This document shows positions 43,690 to 51,989 of a stretch of 64,000 nucleotides of DNA, in pieces. The number at the start of each line of letters is the position of its first letter. Position 1 is the first letter of the stretch. Origin of the DNA: an uncultured Prevotella sp. (GTDB lineage: Bacteria > Bacteroidota > Bacteroidia > Bacteroidales > Bacteroidaceae); the NCBI GenBank assembly GCA_905236755.1, contig CAJOCR010000012.1:62001-126000 (forward strand). The letters are read 5' to 3'. The position numbers and the translations under genes were made by a program. The notes beneath the pieces are model-generated. The model was not told the DNA's origin. It worked only from the letters and a program-made list of their open reading frames with translations, and ran no database searches.

Positions 43690-45192
43690 ATGTTAGAAGA
43701 AAATCTGTATATTAAGATGTTAGACGACTTTTGCCAAACGGGAAAAGTCACTATTCCGGCTCGACCATCAAACGCCAAGCCGTGGGAGAATCATGCAGAT
43801 GCTCTTCTCGAATATCTTGTAGAGCTGATGTCAAACAAGCATTACAGCAATCAGGTTGTATCAAGTAAACTTCGTTCACGTGTGTTTCATGGAACAGTAA
43901 GCAAATTCATTCATGAAATGTGCCACTTTGAATCGTTCCAGAACCAACGCACATGGACCGAGCGTAACAAGATAAAACAGCTTGCTGAATGGAGCATAAT
44001 GCGCAAAGCCGACAGAACGGCACGTGAAAAACTGCTAAACTCTATTAGCGACAAACACAAGAAAGACGGTTTTGATGCTCTTTTCTTTGAGAATATATTT
44101 GAAAACAACGGCTATAAGGACGATGCCGCATGGGAAAAGCTAAGAGCCGATTGGCAGAAGGCATTAGACCATCATGTGCGCTCTATTGTGGAACAACATG
44201 TTCACGACCGTAAAGGTAATTTCGAGATTGCCTTACAAAAGATTATGGATCAGGTGACACAATACACCCGTATGCATGAGATTCATGATCAGCAGGCAGC
44301 ACAGGCGTGGGATATGATGGACGGACAATGGACAGAAACGGAGTTTGAACGCAAGCTGAAGATCGTGAAACTGCAAGACCGCTATCCTGAGATGCAGGAG
44401 ATAGTGAACCGCATGGGACGAATAGCCAATAGCAACGGACACGACCGTATGGCTCTTACTACGGGACATGCCATGAAGATGGAACATAGTAGCGGTAGCG
44501 ATATCGAGGGCATAACCGTAGGTAACGACCTTAATGCGCTTCTTCCGATAGAGCTTGCCGAATATGTTGACGATGAACTCGACAATCTTTTTCTATACAA
44601 ATATCAAACCCGAAGGTTGCAAACCTTCAACTACAAGTCTATTAGTTCTAAGCCTGTAAGGAAGTTAGGGTTCACGCATGCCTCACGTAAAGGACCTATG
44701 ATTGTGTGCATAGACACGTCAGCCAGTATGTATGGTATGCCTCAACGCATTACTACCTCTCTCCTATCATTATTAAAGCAAACTGCCGAGACTCTTCGTC
44801 GCGACTGTTATCTTATTGACTTTAGCGTGTCGGTACGAGCAATAGACCTTGTTGATTTTAATGTTTCGTCGGGCTTAGGCAAACAAAAAGCTGATGCCCC
44901 CTTTATTGGTGGAGGCACCAGCGCACATAAACTTCTTGAATGTATGTTTGACTTGCTCGACGGTAAGCACCAAACCAACTATATTAACGCTGATGTGCTT
45001 TGGATTACCGACTTTCTTATTCCTGAGCCAACAGACTACGAGGTAATGAAACTTCGTGACTACCGTAAGACGGGTACAAAATTCTATGGCCTTCGTATTC
45101 TGTCGGCAGATGACAAACAAAAGAATACCGAATGGCAGTCGTATTTCGACCGCATATATAATATTCGATATCGAGAAGTCAAACGATATTAA
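43690..45192 (+). CDS. VWA domain protein (ViaA-like), partner of MoxR ATPase
   Basis: A 500-residue protein starting at ATG 43690 (a TTG at 43672 is possible). The first 340 residues are helical and charged. The C-terminal VWA domain starts at KGPMIVCIDTSASMYGMP, containing the MIDAS motif DTSAS, followed by FIGGGTSAHK (MIDAS Thr) and NADVLWITDFLIPEP (MIDAS Asp). This is the ViaA arrangement. It is encoded directly after the RavA-like ATPase; the pair probably forms a metal- and ATP-dependent remodelling complex. Confidence 0.86.
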   Translation: MLEENLYIKMLDDFCQTGKVTIPARPSNAKPWENHADALLEYLVELMSNKHYSNQVVSSKLRSRVFHGTVSKFIHEMCHFESFQNQRTWTERNKIKQLAEWSIMRKADRTAREKLLNSISDKHKKDGFDALFFENIFENNGYKDDAAWEKLRADWQKALDHHVRSIVEQHVHDRKGNFEIALQKIMDQVTQYTRMHEIHDQQAAQAWDMMDGQWTETEFERKLKIVKLQDRYPEMQEIVNRMGRIANSNGHDRMALTTGHAMKMEHSSGSDIEGITVGNDLNALLPIELAEYVDDELDNLFLYKYQTRRLQTFNYKSISSKPVRKLGFTHASRKGPMIVCIDTSASMYGMPQRITTSLLSLLKQTAETLRRDCYLIDFSVSVRAIDLVDFNVSSGLGKQKADAPFIGGGTSAHKLLECMFDLLDGKHQTNYINADVLWITDFLIPEPTDYEVMKLRDYRKTGTKFYGLRILSADDKQKNTEWQSYFDRIYNIRYREVKRY

Positions 45193-45207
45193 TAACTAAA
45201 AATGCTT

Positions 45208-47142
45208 TTACTGAACAAGTACGAAAGCACCATTGGTAGGAATAGTTACCTTAAGAGTTTTTCCTACACGCTGAGTCTTTACATTACCATTAAGCTTGGC
45301 ATCGTCGGTGTAAAGCTGAGCCGTCTTGCCTGCTGAAAGCATATCAAGAGCAATCTTCTTGGTAACTGGTTTGTCGGTTGCGTTAATACCTGCAACATAC
45401 CACTTATCGCCTGAACGACGAGCCATGATAACATATTTGCCTGGATAACCATCAACAAACTTTACCTCATCCCATGTTGTAGGCACCTGCTTCATAAATT
45501 CGAGAGCCCATTTTGGAGCGTCCTCAAGGTTATTTGGAGCCATAGCGAAATGCTGAACAGCACTTTGGAAGAGAACAGCTGTAGCCAAGGCATACACATC
45601 GCTTGTGCGACGAGTGTTTCCATGAACATTATCACGAGAATAATGCTTGTTGAGTGTAGAACCACCGAAGTCCATGCTTCCCACAGTATTGCGAATGAAA
45701 GGATGCAAACAACCGTTCAAAGCCTCGGCATCACAAGCTCCCTGTGTGAAATGCATGTTCTCACTTGCAAGAACAGCCTCGCTTGCAGCATAGTTAGGAT
45801 ACATACGCTCCCAGCCACGAGGCAAGGTGCAACCATGGAATATTACGAGCAAACCATAGTCGTTGGCATCGCTAAGAATATCTTCATAAAGCTTAATCAT
45901 TGGCTGCTTGTCGCCACCAAAGAAGTCAACCTTGATACCACGAATGCCTATCTCCTTCATCCATTTCATGTCTTTCTTGCGGGCAATAGTATTGTTCATG
46001 ATGCCACGAGGCCCCTGAGGAGCATGATTCCAAGTACCATTTGAGTTATACCACAAGTAAAGAGCCACACCCTTTGATGCACCATAACGAGCCAGTTCGG
46101 CAATACGGTCACGACCAATCTGAGTATCCCAAAGGGCATCAACAAGAATAGACTGATAACCCATAGCAGCAGCAAAGTCGATATAACGCTTCTGCTCATC
46201 GAAAGTGGTATAGCTGTCCATCTGGATAATCCAGCTCCACATACCCTTACCATATTTATACTCCTGACTTGCCTCATAAAGAGGTTCTACAAGGTCGAAA
46301 GGAACAGTTGTCTCTACGATATTCTTCAAGCCATAGCCAAGGGTTATTGTACGCCAAGGTGTGTATGAAGGCAACATTACAGCTGCTGATGTGCTACCCT
46401 GACCATTCATCTCACCTGCCTGTGGGAAACCAATCTGATAAGTACCATCAGCTTTACCCAATAAGCGTGAACCAACATAACGACTGTCAACGCCTGTTTC
46501 GCTCACAAGCACCCAGCCATCATTAGCCTCATGGAAGAGACAAGGGAAGGTGTAGCCCTGTCCCCAACCATTCTTACCCATCTTGTCGTCGAGGGTGTAT
46601 GATGTTTCATAACTTGGAGATGTGGCAGCAAAGCCGTGCATAGGTTCAGCCTGAGGACAAAGGAATGTTGTTGTAGTGCTTGGGAAACGGAACTCAGAAG
46701 CCTCGCTCAACACATTACAACAAAGGTTCTCGCCTACTGGCAGAAGTTGATAACGGAAAGCCACATCGGTATTGCTAACACGGAACTGAAGATTGAAAGC
46801 CTTCTCGTTTCCTTGCATTACAACACATGTAAGTTCGTTAGCCTTATATTCCACATGGCTCTTCTTGATGTTACGAAGAGAATAGTTCTCGTTAATCTCA
46901 CGAGTCTGTTCGCCTTCAGCCAAAGTAAGATTCTTGGAATAATCTTTAAGATTAGTAACAAATCCGAGTTTTGAATTTTCTACAAAAGTCTTTCCATTCA
47001 AGGCAACGTTATATACAAGAACGTTAGCCTCGTCATTAAGAGTAACAACTACATGACCATCAGGACTTGCAACCTTTACCTCGCGAGCCTGAATCTGACC
47101 AAAAGCCAGAGTCATCATCAATACCGAAAAAATCTTTTTCAT
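45208..47142 (-). CDS. Glycoside hydrolase family 97 (retaining alpha-galactosidase-like)
   Basis: A 644-residue exported enzyme with signal peptide (KIFSVLMMTLAFGQIQA). The N-terminal beta-sandwich (about 20-270) and central TIM barrel (about 275-540) are typical of GH97 (SusB family). The barrel has MGYQSILVDALWD, GVALYLWYNSNG and GIRGIKVDFFGGDKQ. The Asp in VDFFGGDKQ corresponds to the nucleophile of retaining GH97 alpha-galactosidases, rather than the inverting alpha-glucosidase type. A C-terminal beta domain ends TIPTNGAFVLVQ. No SusC/SusD genes flank it, so it is an isolated enzyme gene. A -7-like element is at 47228-47235 (minus strand). Confidence 0.92.
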   Translation of the reverse strand: MKKIFSVLMMTLAFGQIQAREVKVASPDGHVVVTLNDEANVLVYNVALNGKTFVENSKLGFVTNLKDYSKNLTLAEGEQTREINENYSLRNIKKSHVEYKANELTCVVMQGNEKAFNLQFRVSNTDVAFRYQLLPVGENLCCNVLSEASEFRFPSTTTTFLCPQAEPMHGFAATSPSYETSYTLDDKMGKNGWGQGYTFPCLFHEANDGWVLVSETGVDSRYVGSRLLGKADGTYQIGFPQAGEMNGQGSTSAAVMLPSYTPWRTITLGYGLKNIVETTVPFDLVEPLYEASQEYKYGKGMWSWIIQMDSYTTFDEQKRYIDFAAAMGYQSILVDALWDTQIGRDRIAELARYGASKGVALYLWYNSNGTWNHAPQGPRGIMNNTIARKKDMKWMKEIGIRGIKVDFFGGDKQPMIKLYEDILSDANDYGLLVIFHGCTLPRGWERMYPNYAASEAVLASENMHFTQGACDAEALNGCLHPFIRNTVGSMDFGGSTLNKHYSRDNVHGNTRRTSDVYALATAVLFQSAVQHFAMAPNNLEDAPKWALEFMKQVPTTWDEVKFVDGYPGKYVIMARRSGDKWYVAGINATDKPVTKKIALDMLSAGKTAQLYTDDAKLNGNVKTQRVGKTLKVTIPTNGAFVLVQ

Positions 47143-47227
47143 GCTATAATTTGTGATTTAATAATTTCGCTTTAGCATCAGAACCATTCGGCAAAGCCAA
47201 ATAATTCATCGCATAATATTTCAAGTG

Positions 47228-47235
47228 CAAAGATA
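47228..47235 (-). promoter_or_regulatory. -7 element of GH97 gene
   Basis: Minus-strand TATCTTTG matches TAnnTTTG, about 85 nt before the start codon. No properly spaced -33 box is seen. Confidence 0.45.
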
Positions 47236-47730
47236 TGAAAAATATATCACAAATATTTTCGATCACGTTTCATATCCTTTAGAAAAGGATAAAAAACTGC
47301 ATTTTTCCACCAATTAAACACAAAAAAGCGAAGTTCCCGAAAAGAGCTTTCTCTCGAATAACAATATTACAAACGCTCGCTTGACGGAAATTGTCGAAAT
47401 TAACATAAATTTTTCGAAAATTATTCTGTCCTGATTAGATAATAATTTATGATAATTCGCGATTAATTCTCGATAATTTGCGTCTGCGTAAGCAACTATT
47501 TAACAACAACATCAACGAGTTTTATTTTTATCTCAACGAACTGATGAGAGCTATGCTCGAATAATTCGAGACAAAAAAACGCTTCGCTTAACGCAAATTA
47601 TCGAAATTAGCGCAAATTAATCGAAAATTAATTTTATGTTATCACTTAAACGTGTAATTACCAATTACCGCCAATTATAATTAATATTACAAGGTGAACT
47701 ATAGTATTAGCCAGAACACTATAAAACTAA

Positions 47731-47764
47731 AAAAAGTGCAGTATCTATTGACACCACACTTTTT
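47731..47764 (-). terminator. Terminator of small membrane protein gene
   Basis: On the minus strand AAAAAGTG and CACTTTTT pair, ending in seven T, just after the stop codon. Confidence 0.7.
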
Positions 47765-47773
47765 AAAGTAATA

Positions 47774-47995
47774 TTATTTTTCAAAAAGAGAACGAATAGC
47801 CCCTTCAAAATATCTCGGATACAAAATAAAATAAATTATAGCAATTTGAATCAAAAGAAGTACAAGATTAATAGAAGCACCTTGAAATCTTTTCTTATAC
47901 AAATTTTTAATAATATACCATACATTTGATAGCACACCATATGATAATGCTATAAAAATTATAATTATTAATATCTTAAATACAATTTGCATCAT
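47774..47995 (-). CDS. Small two-TM membrane protein
   Basis: A 73-residue protein with two hydrophobic helices (about 5-27 and 45-62), separated by a basic loop KNLYKKRFQGASI. It starts 6 nt after the stop of the adjacent lipoprotein gene, so it is cotranscribed and probably coupled to it. Nothing in it is recognised. It could be an immunity or accessory protein for the lipoprotein. Confidence 0.65.
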   Translation of the reverse strand: MMQIVFKILIIIIFIALSYGVLSNVWYIIKNLYKKRFQGASINLVLLLIQIAIIYFILYPRYFEGAIRSLFEK

Positions 47996-48001
47996 ATTAT
48001 A

Positions 48002-48922
48002 TTAATGTTTAAATTTTCCATATCGATCTCTTATATCAGAATGAATATTACCAGGAACATTTGTTTCATAAGAACATCCACCAGAAGAACTTGAGTGATA
48101 CTTATTATAAAGACAAACTCCAAAACTAACACCAAATATTATAGCACCAGCAGGTCCTAATGCCTTCGCTGCAATATTTGTTATTACACGTCTAACTACT
48201 GCCATCGACCATGTCTTTGCTACAGAAGTGGCAGCAAAAGCAGAAATATCACATAATGCAGCACCAATAGCACATTCTGTTACATAACGAAAATCCCTAT
48301 TACTAATTGCATTAGCAGGAGTTGCTAAAAGACTAAATGTTGGTTGCTTACTCTTAAGTTTTGCTACTTGTTGTTTTTTCAAATCTTGCTCCAATAAAAC
48401 CATGGCCGTTAGTACTAAATCCTCATCTGTTGCACCTGTCTCTTGAACAATTTGTTCAAGTTCGCTTTCTGTAATATCTTGCTCTAACAAATAATTCCTT
48501 GCAGAAACAACAATAGGATTAAATGCTTCTTTTAATTTTGTTTCCGAAATTACAAGACTATTTTCACTTGCTTCTTCAACAGGAACTGCTGTAACATCTA
48601 CTGCTGTTAAATCTTGCAAAGCAATAATGTCATTTAGATTTGAAATGTATTTCACCAAATCTTTCTCAAAATCACTTGCATCCTCTGGGAATTCAAAATT
48701 TAAAGCAACCAATTCTTCTGAAGGATTTTCTTCAGATGCTCTAGAAGCAGGTGAAGGAAAAATTGGTGCTGTAACAATATTATTATATTTTTTGCACCAA
48801 GCATCAATATAACTATCAGAAGCTTTTGACAAACTAGATTCCCTACCTTCATTCGAGCAACTACTAATTAGCAAAGGAATCATTACAACAAAAACGTTTT
48901 TAACAATTTGGTTAATTTTCAT
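48002..48922 (-). CDS. Lipoprotein with Gly/Ala-rich hydrophobic C-terminal segment
   Basis: A 306-residue lipoprotein with signal VFVVMIPLLISSCSNEG (lipidated Cys22). Residues about 55-195 are acidic and helical (ESELEQIVQETGATDEDLVL). The C-terminal 105 residues contain four Cys and a hydrophobic, Ala/Gly-rich stretch (CAIGAALCDISAFAATSVAK ... AAKALGPAGAIIFGVSFGVC), ending SSSSGGCSYETNVPGN. This last part superficially resembles the hydrophobic core of some processed bacteriocins. It is followed within 6 nt by a small two-TM protein. Family unknown; codon use is AT-rich compared with neighbouring core genes. Confidence 0.6.
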   Translation of the reverse strand: MKINQIVKNVFVVMIPLLISSCSNEGRESSLSKASDSYIDAWCKKYNNIVTAPIFPSPASRASEENPSEELVALNFEFPEDASDFEKDLVKYISNLNDIIALQDLTAVDVTAVPVEEASENSLVISETKLKEAFNPIVVSARNYLLEQDITESELEQIVQETGATDEDLVLTAMVLLEQDLKKQQVAKLKSKQPTFSLLATPANAISNRDFRYVTECAIGAALCDISAFAATSVAKTWSMAVVRRVITNIAAKALGPAGAIIFGVSFGVCLYNKYHSSSSGGCSYETNVPGNIHSDIRDRYGKFKH

Positions 48923-49116
48923 TTTTTAAAAATATTATGGTTAATTACTAAATTTCAAAACAAAAATACATAAAATATTTTAAATTCAAAACAAAAACAT
49001 AACCAAATTAATGATTTTAACATATTATAACCCTATATTGTACGCGCCAAATTTTAATACATTATTATAATAAAATAACATAAGATTAACTATGAAAGAT
49101 AATAAATATTAGCAGA

Positions 49117-49153
49117 ACAAAAAAAGGAAGGGATTAATAAAAATCGCTTCCTT
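49117..49153 (-). terminator. Terminator of tRNA-Pro gene
   Basis: Minus strand AAGGAAG and CTTCCTT pair around a 16-nt loop, followed by TTTTTTTG, directly downstream of the tRNA. Confidence 0.8.
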
Positions 49154-49168
49154 CAGCATTCAAATTAG

Positions 49169-49241
49169 TCGGGATGACCAGACTCGAACTGGCGACCTCG
49201 CGCCCCCCAGACGTGTGCGCTACCAACTGCGCTACATCCCG
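49169..49241 (-). tRNA. tRNA-Pro (anticodon GGG)
   Basis: A 73-nt cloverleaf: acceptor CGGGATG/CATCCCG, D arm GCGC-AGTTGGTA-GCGC, anticodon loop CTGGGGG with GGG at 34-36, T arm GCCAG-TTCGAGT-CTGGT, discriminator A. CCA is not encoded. The anticodon stem CACGT/GCGCG has an A-C mismatch at 28-42 and a T-G wobble at 31-39, whereas tRNA-Pro(GGG) usually has a fully paired stem. Confidence 0.93.
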
Positions 49242-49316
49242 ATCCAAAAATTTTTCAAATGCGAATGCAAAGATATACTTTTTCCAAGAAATAAGCAAAT
49301 TTTAAAACGATTTTAT

Positions 49317-49347
49317 TTTGATTTATGAGCTAATTAAACTACCTTTG
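49317..49347 (+). promoter_or_regulatory. aroA operon promoter
   Basis: TTTG (49317-49320), 19-nt spacer, TACCTTTG (49340-49347): an exact match to the Bacteroidetes consensus; the leader is about 57 nt. Confidence 0.87.
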
Positions 49348-49408
49348 TATAATCATATAGAAAAGGGGGATTTGAAACTCATTTTCCACTGAAATTAATT
49401 AATAAGAA

Positions 49409-50686
49409 ATGACATATACTATAAAGGGCTCTGCCCATTTGGATACAACAATCAAACTACCAGCATCAAAGAGTATTAGCAATCGTGCACTTATCATTCA
49501 TGCGCTGGCTGAAGGTAAAACTCTGCCCGACAACCTGAGTGACTGTGACGATACTGAGGTAACAATCGCCGCTCTAAAGAATATGCCCGAAGAGATAAAC
49601 ATCAAGGCTGCCGGAACAGCTATGAGATTTATGACTTGCTATTTAAGCGTGAACGAGGGCGAGCACGTTATTACAGGTACTGAGAGAATGAAGCATCGTC
49701 CTATCGGTATTCTTGTAGATGCCCTTAGATATTTGGGTGCCGACATAGAATACGTGGGCAAAGAGGGCTTCCCCCCACTCCGCATAAAAGGAAAGGCTCT
49801 GAAAGGCGGACATCTTGATATTCCAGGAAACGTGAGTTCACAGTTTATCTCGGCTTTACTTATGATTGGCCCGGTTTTGAAGAACGGTCTTGAACTGCAT
49901 ATAACAGGCGAGATAGCAAGTCGTCCGTATGTTGATCTGACACTATGGACCATGCGCGAATATGGAGCTGATGCCGAATGGACAGATGTTGACACGGTAA
50001 CCGTGAAGCCTGTGCCATATAAGGACAGAGAATACTATATAGAAAGCGATTGGAGTGCCAGCAGCTACTGGTATGAGATAATGGCTCTATGTAACGACAA
50101 CGAGGCAAGCATAAAGCTGACAGGACTGATGGACGGTTCTAAGCAAGGCGACTCGGTAGTACGCTACATCTTCTCGCTCTTGGGTGTGAAGACTCATTTC
50201 GAGAGCAAGAAACAAGGTGTTCCTACAACCGTTACCTTGAAACGCCACCCCTGCCTGCTACCACGACTGGAATATGATTTCTCAGGCTCGCCCGACCTTG
50301 CGCAAACCTTTGTGGTGTGCTGCTGCATGATGGACATAAAGTTTCATTTCACAGGTCTTGCAAGTTTGAAAATAAAGGAAACCGACCGCATAGAAGCTCT
50401 GAAGAAAGAACTTCGCAAGCTTGGCTACGTTATCAAGGATGCCAACAACAGCGAACTTATATGGGACGGAGAGCGTTGCGAGGCAAGCATGGAACCTATA
50501 GACACCTACGAAGATCATCGTATGGCCCTGGCCTTTGCTCCTGCAGCCTTTAAGTTCCCGGGATTAAAGATTAACAACCCTGAAGTGGTTAGCAAGTCGT
50601 ACCCAAGATACTGGGAAGACTTGAAGAAGGCGGGATTTAACCTCACCCCAACCCTCTCCGAAGGAGAGGGAGAGCCAACCGCTTAA
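49409..50686 (+). CDS. aroA: 3-phosphoshikimate 1-carboxyvinyltransferase (EPSP synthase)
   Basis: A 425-residue AroA joining PEP to shikimate-3-phosphate in aromatic amino acid and chorismate synthesis. Motifs: LPASKSISNRALIIHALAEG near the N-terminus, AGTAMRFMTCYLSV, the conserved RPIGILVDALRYLGADIEY, IPGNVSSQFISALLM, and C-terminal KETDRIEALKKELRKLG and YEDHRMALAFAPAAF. The expected end is near WEDLKKAGF. The last 14 residues (NLTPTLSEGEGEPTA-like) are translated from a dispersed CTCCC hairpin repeat, an unusual tail. It heads a plus-strand gene run. Confidence 0.96.
   Translation: MTYTIKGSAHLDTTIKLPASKSISNRALIIHALAEGKTLPDNLSDCDDTEVTIAALKNMPEEINIKAAGTAMRFMTCYLSVNEGEHVITGTERMKHRPIGILVDALRYLGADIEYVGKEGFPPLRIKGKALKGGHLDIPGNVSSQFISALLMIGPVLKNGLELHITGEIASRPYVDLTLWTMREYGADAEWTDVDTVTVKPVPYKDREYYIESDWSASSYWYEIMALCNDNEASIKLTGLMDGSKQGDSVVRYIFSLLGVKTHFESKKQGVPTTVTLKRHPCLLPRLEYDFSGSPDLAQTFVVCCCMMDIKFHFTGLASLKIKETDRIEALKKELRKLGYVIKDANNSELIWDGERCEASMEPIDTYEDHRMALAFAPAAFKFPGLKINNPEVVSKSYPRYWEDLKKAGFNLTPTLSEGEGEPTA
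50641..50675 (-). repeat. CTCCCC hairpin element, copy 4, inside aroA 3' end
   Basis: CCTCACCCCAACCCTCTCCG and AAGGAGAGGGAGAG form the hairpin. It is a variant of copies 1-3 and 5, and it overlaps the last codons of aroA. Confidence 0.7.
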
Positions 50687-50728
50687 GAGTTAGAAATTAA
50701 GAATTAGGAGATAGAAGTTAGAAGTTTT
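50686..50728 (+). repeat. AGTTAGG-type tract after aroA
   Basis: AGAGTTAGAAATTAAGAATT and AGGAGATAGAAGTTAGAAGT, a degenerate form of the tracts at 13111 and 15990. Confidence 0.6.
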
Positions 50729-50737
50729 ACAGTTTAG

Positions 50738-50770
50738 TCCTCCTCCCCTTCGGGGAGGCTGGGAGGGGTG
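50738..50770 (+). repeat. CTCCCC hairpin element, copy 5
   Basis: CCTCCTCCCCTTCGGGGAGG followed by CTGGGAGGGGTG, in the same orientation as copy 1 and only 60 nt after copy 4. Confidence 0.75.
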
Positions 50771-50778
50771 TTAGTTTT

Positions 50779-51174
50779 ATGGATTTTACAATTATAACAA
50801 TTATTGCGCTATTGTTACTCGGAGTGGTTGCAGCTTTGATACACAAAGCCTCTACCAAAAAGGGAGAACCCGACGAGATTGTCATGCCTCCTGCTGGTAA
50901 CTGTGCCACTTGCAACGGCGAAGACGAACGCTGTGAGCAAGAATGTATGATGGAGGCTGCCACCAAAGAGATAGAATATTACAACGATGAAGAACTCGAT
51001 AGATACAAAGGTCGTGCTTCAGACGATTATACCGATGAAGAGGCAGAAGAGTTTTCGGAAGTGATGCTCACCATGCGCCCTGAAGAGGTGAAAGGCTGGA
51101 ACCGCAGTCTTATCCTCCGTGGAATAAACATGCCTAACCAGATAAAAGATGAGTTTATAGCATTAACAGAATGA
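50779..51174 (+). CDS. Membrane-anchored protein with a four-cysteine motif
   Basis: A 131-residue protein with an N-terminal TM (TIITIIALLLLGVVAALIH) and a conserved motif CATCNGEDERCEQEC (C-x2-C-x6-C-x3-C), which could bind zinc or an Fe-S cluster. The rest is acidic and helical, with DEEAEEFSEVMLTMRPEEVK and LRGINMPNQIKDEF. It is recognisable as a conserved Bacteroidales hypothetical protein found near aroA. Its TGA overlaps the ATG of the ABC permease gene, so it is translationally coupled. Confidence 0.75.
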   Translation: MDFTIITIIALLLLGVVAALIHKASTKKGEPDEIVMPPAGNCATCNGEDERCEQECMMEAATKEIEYYNDEELDRYKGRASDDYTDEEAEEFSEVMLTMRPEEVKGWNRSLILRGINMPNQIKDEFIALTE

Positions 51175-51989
51175 TGGAAATACTACAATACACATTCTTT
51201 CAGAATGCCTTGTTAGGAAGCCTTTTAGCAAGCATATTATGTGGGTTTATAGGAACCTACATCGTTACCCGTCGCCTTGTATTTATTAGTGGCGGTATAA
51301 CCCATGCCTCATTCGGAGGTATAGGCATAGGCGTGCTCACAGGCATAAATCCCATCATTTCGGCTATGATATTTGCCGTGTTGAGTGCCTTTGGCGTGCA
51401 ATGGATGGGAAACAAGAATGACATTCGTGAAGACTCAGCCATAGCCTTGGTGTGGACATTAGGCATGAGCATAGGTATCATCTGCTGTTTCCTCACACCA
51501 GGATTCATGCCCGACCTGCCCTCATTTCTCTTTGGAAACATACTAACCATAGCCTCAACAGACATAATGGTGTTGGGCGTACTAACCATCATAGTAGCTA
51601 TTCTGTTCTCGCTGTTCTTTCACGAAATACAAAGTATAGCCTTCGATACTGATTTTGCCCGTTCACAAGGACTACCAGTGAACATGATAGAATACCTTAT
51701 GATGGCGCTGATAGCCCTTACCATCGTTTCTACATTACGAATGGTGGGTATTGTTCTTGCCATTTCCTTGCTCACAATTCCTCAGATGACTGCTAATCTG
51801 TTTACCTTTAGCATGAAACGCATAATCATCTGGAGCATAGTGATAGGATGGTTTGACTGTCTTGCCGGACTTGCAATATCATATTGGCTAAACGTGCCAA
51901 GTGGTGCAAGCATCATCTTTGTAAGCATAATGCTCTTTGCACTCATGAAACTAATAAAACAATGCAGGCTATATAAAAACAAAGCGTGA
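51171..51989 (+). CDS. Metal ABC transporter permease (ZnuB/MntB family)
   Basis: A 272-residue integral membrane protein with about eight TMs. It shows the ABC-3 family pattern: FIGTYIVTRRLVFISGGITH near the N-terminus, ALVWTLGMSIGIICC, FLFGNILTIASTDIMVLGVL, and TLRMVGIVLAISLLTIPQMT, the usual coupling-region sequence. It would import Zn, Mn or Fe, but no ATPase or solute-binding gene lies beside it. The start overlaps the previous gene and the end overlaps the PorW-like gene. Confidence 0.93.
   Translation: MMEILQYTFFQNALLGSLLASILCGFIGTYIVTRRLVFISGGITHASFGGIGIGVLTGINPIISAMIFAVLSAFGVQWMGNKNDIREDSAIALVWTLGMSIGIICCFLTPGFMPDLPSFLFGNILTIASTDIMVLGVLTIIVAILFSLFFHEIQSIAFDTDFARSQGLPVNMIEYLMMALIALTIVSTLRMVGIVLAISLLTIPQMTANLFTFSMKRIIIWSIVIGWFDCLAGLAISYWLNVPSGASIIFVSIMLFALMKLIKQCRLYKNKA

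Larger units (their letters stand above)
47143..47773. other. AT-rich spacer with repeated TCGAAATTA-type words
   Basis: No gene is seen. Between 47380 and 47640 the words AAATTATCGAAATTA, TAATTCGCGATTAATTCTCG and CGAAAATTA recur in both orientations, with a near-palindrome CTCGAATAATTCGAG at 47558-47572. The 3' end holds a terminator at 47731-47764. Confidence 0.6.
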
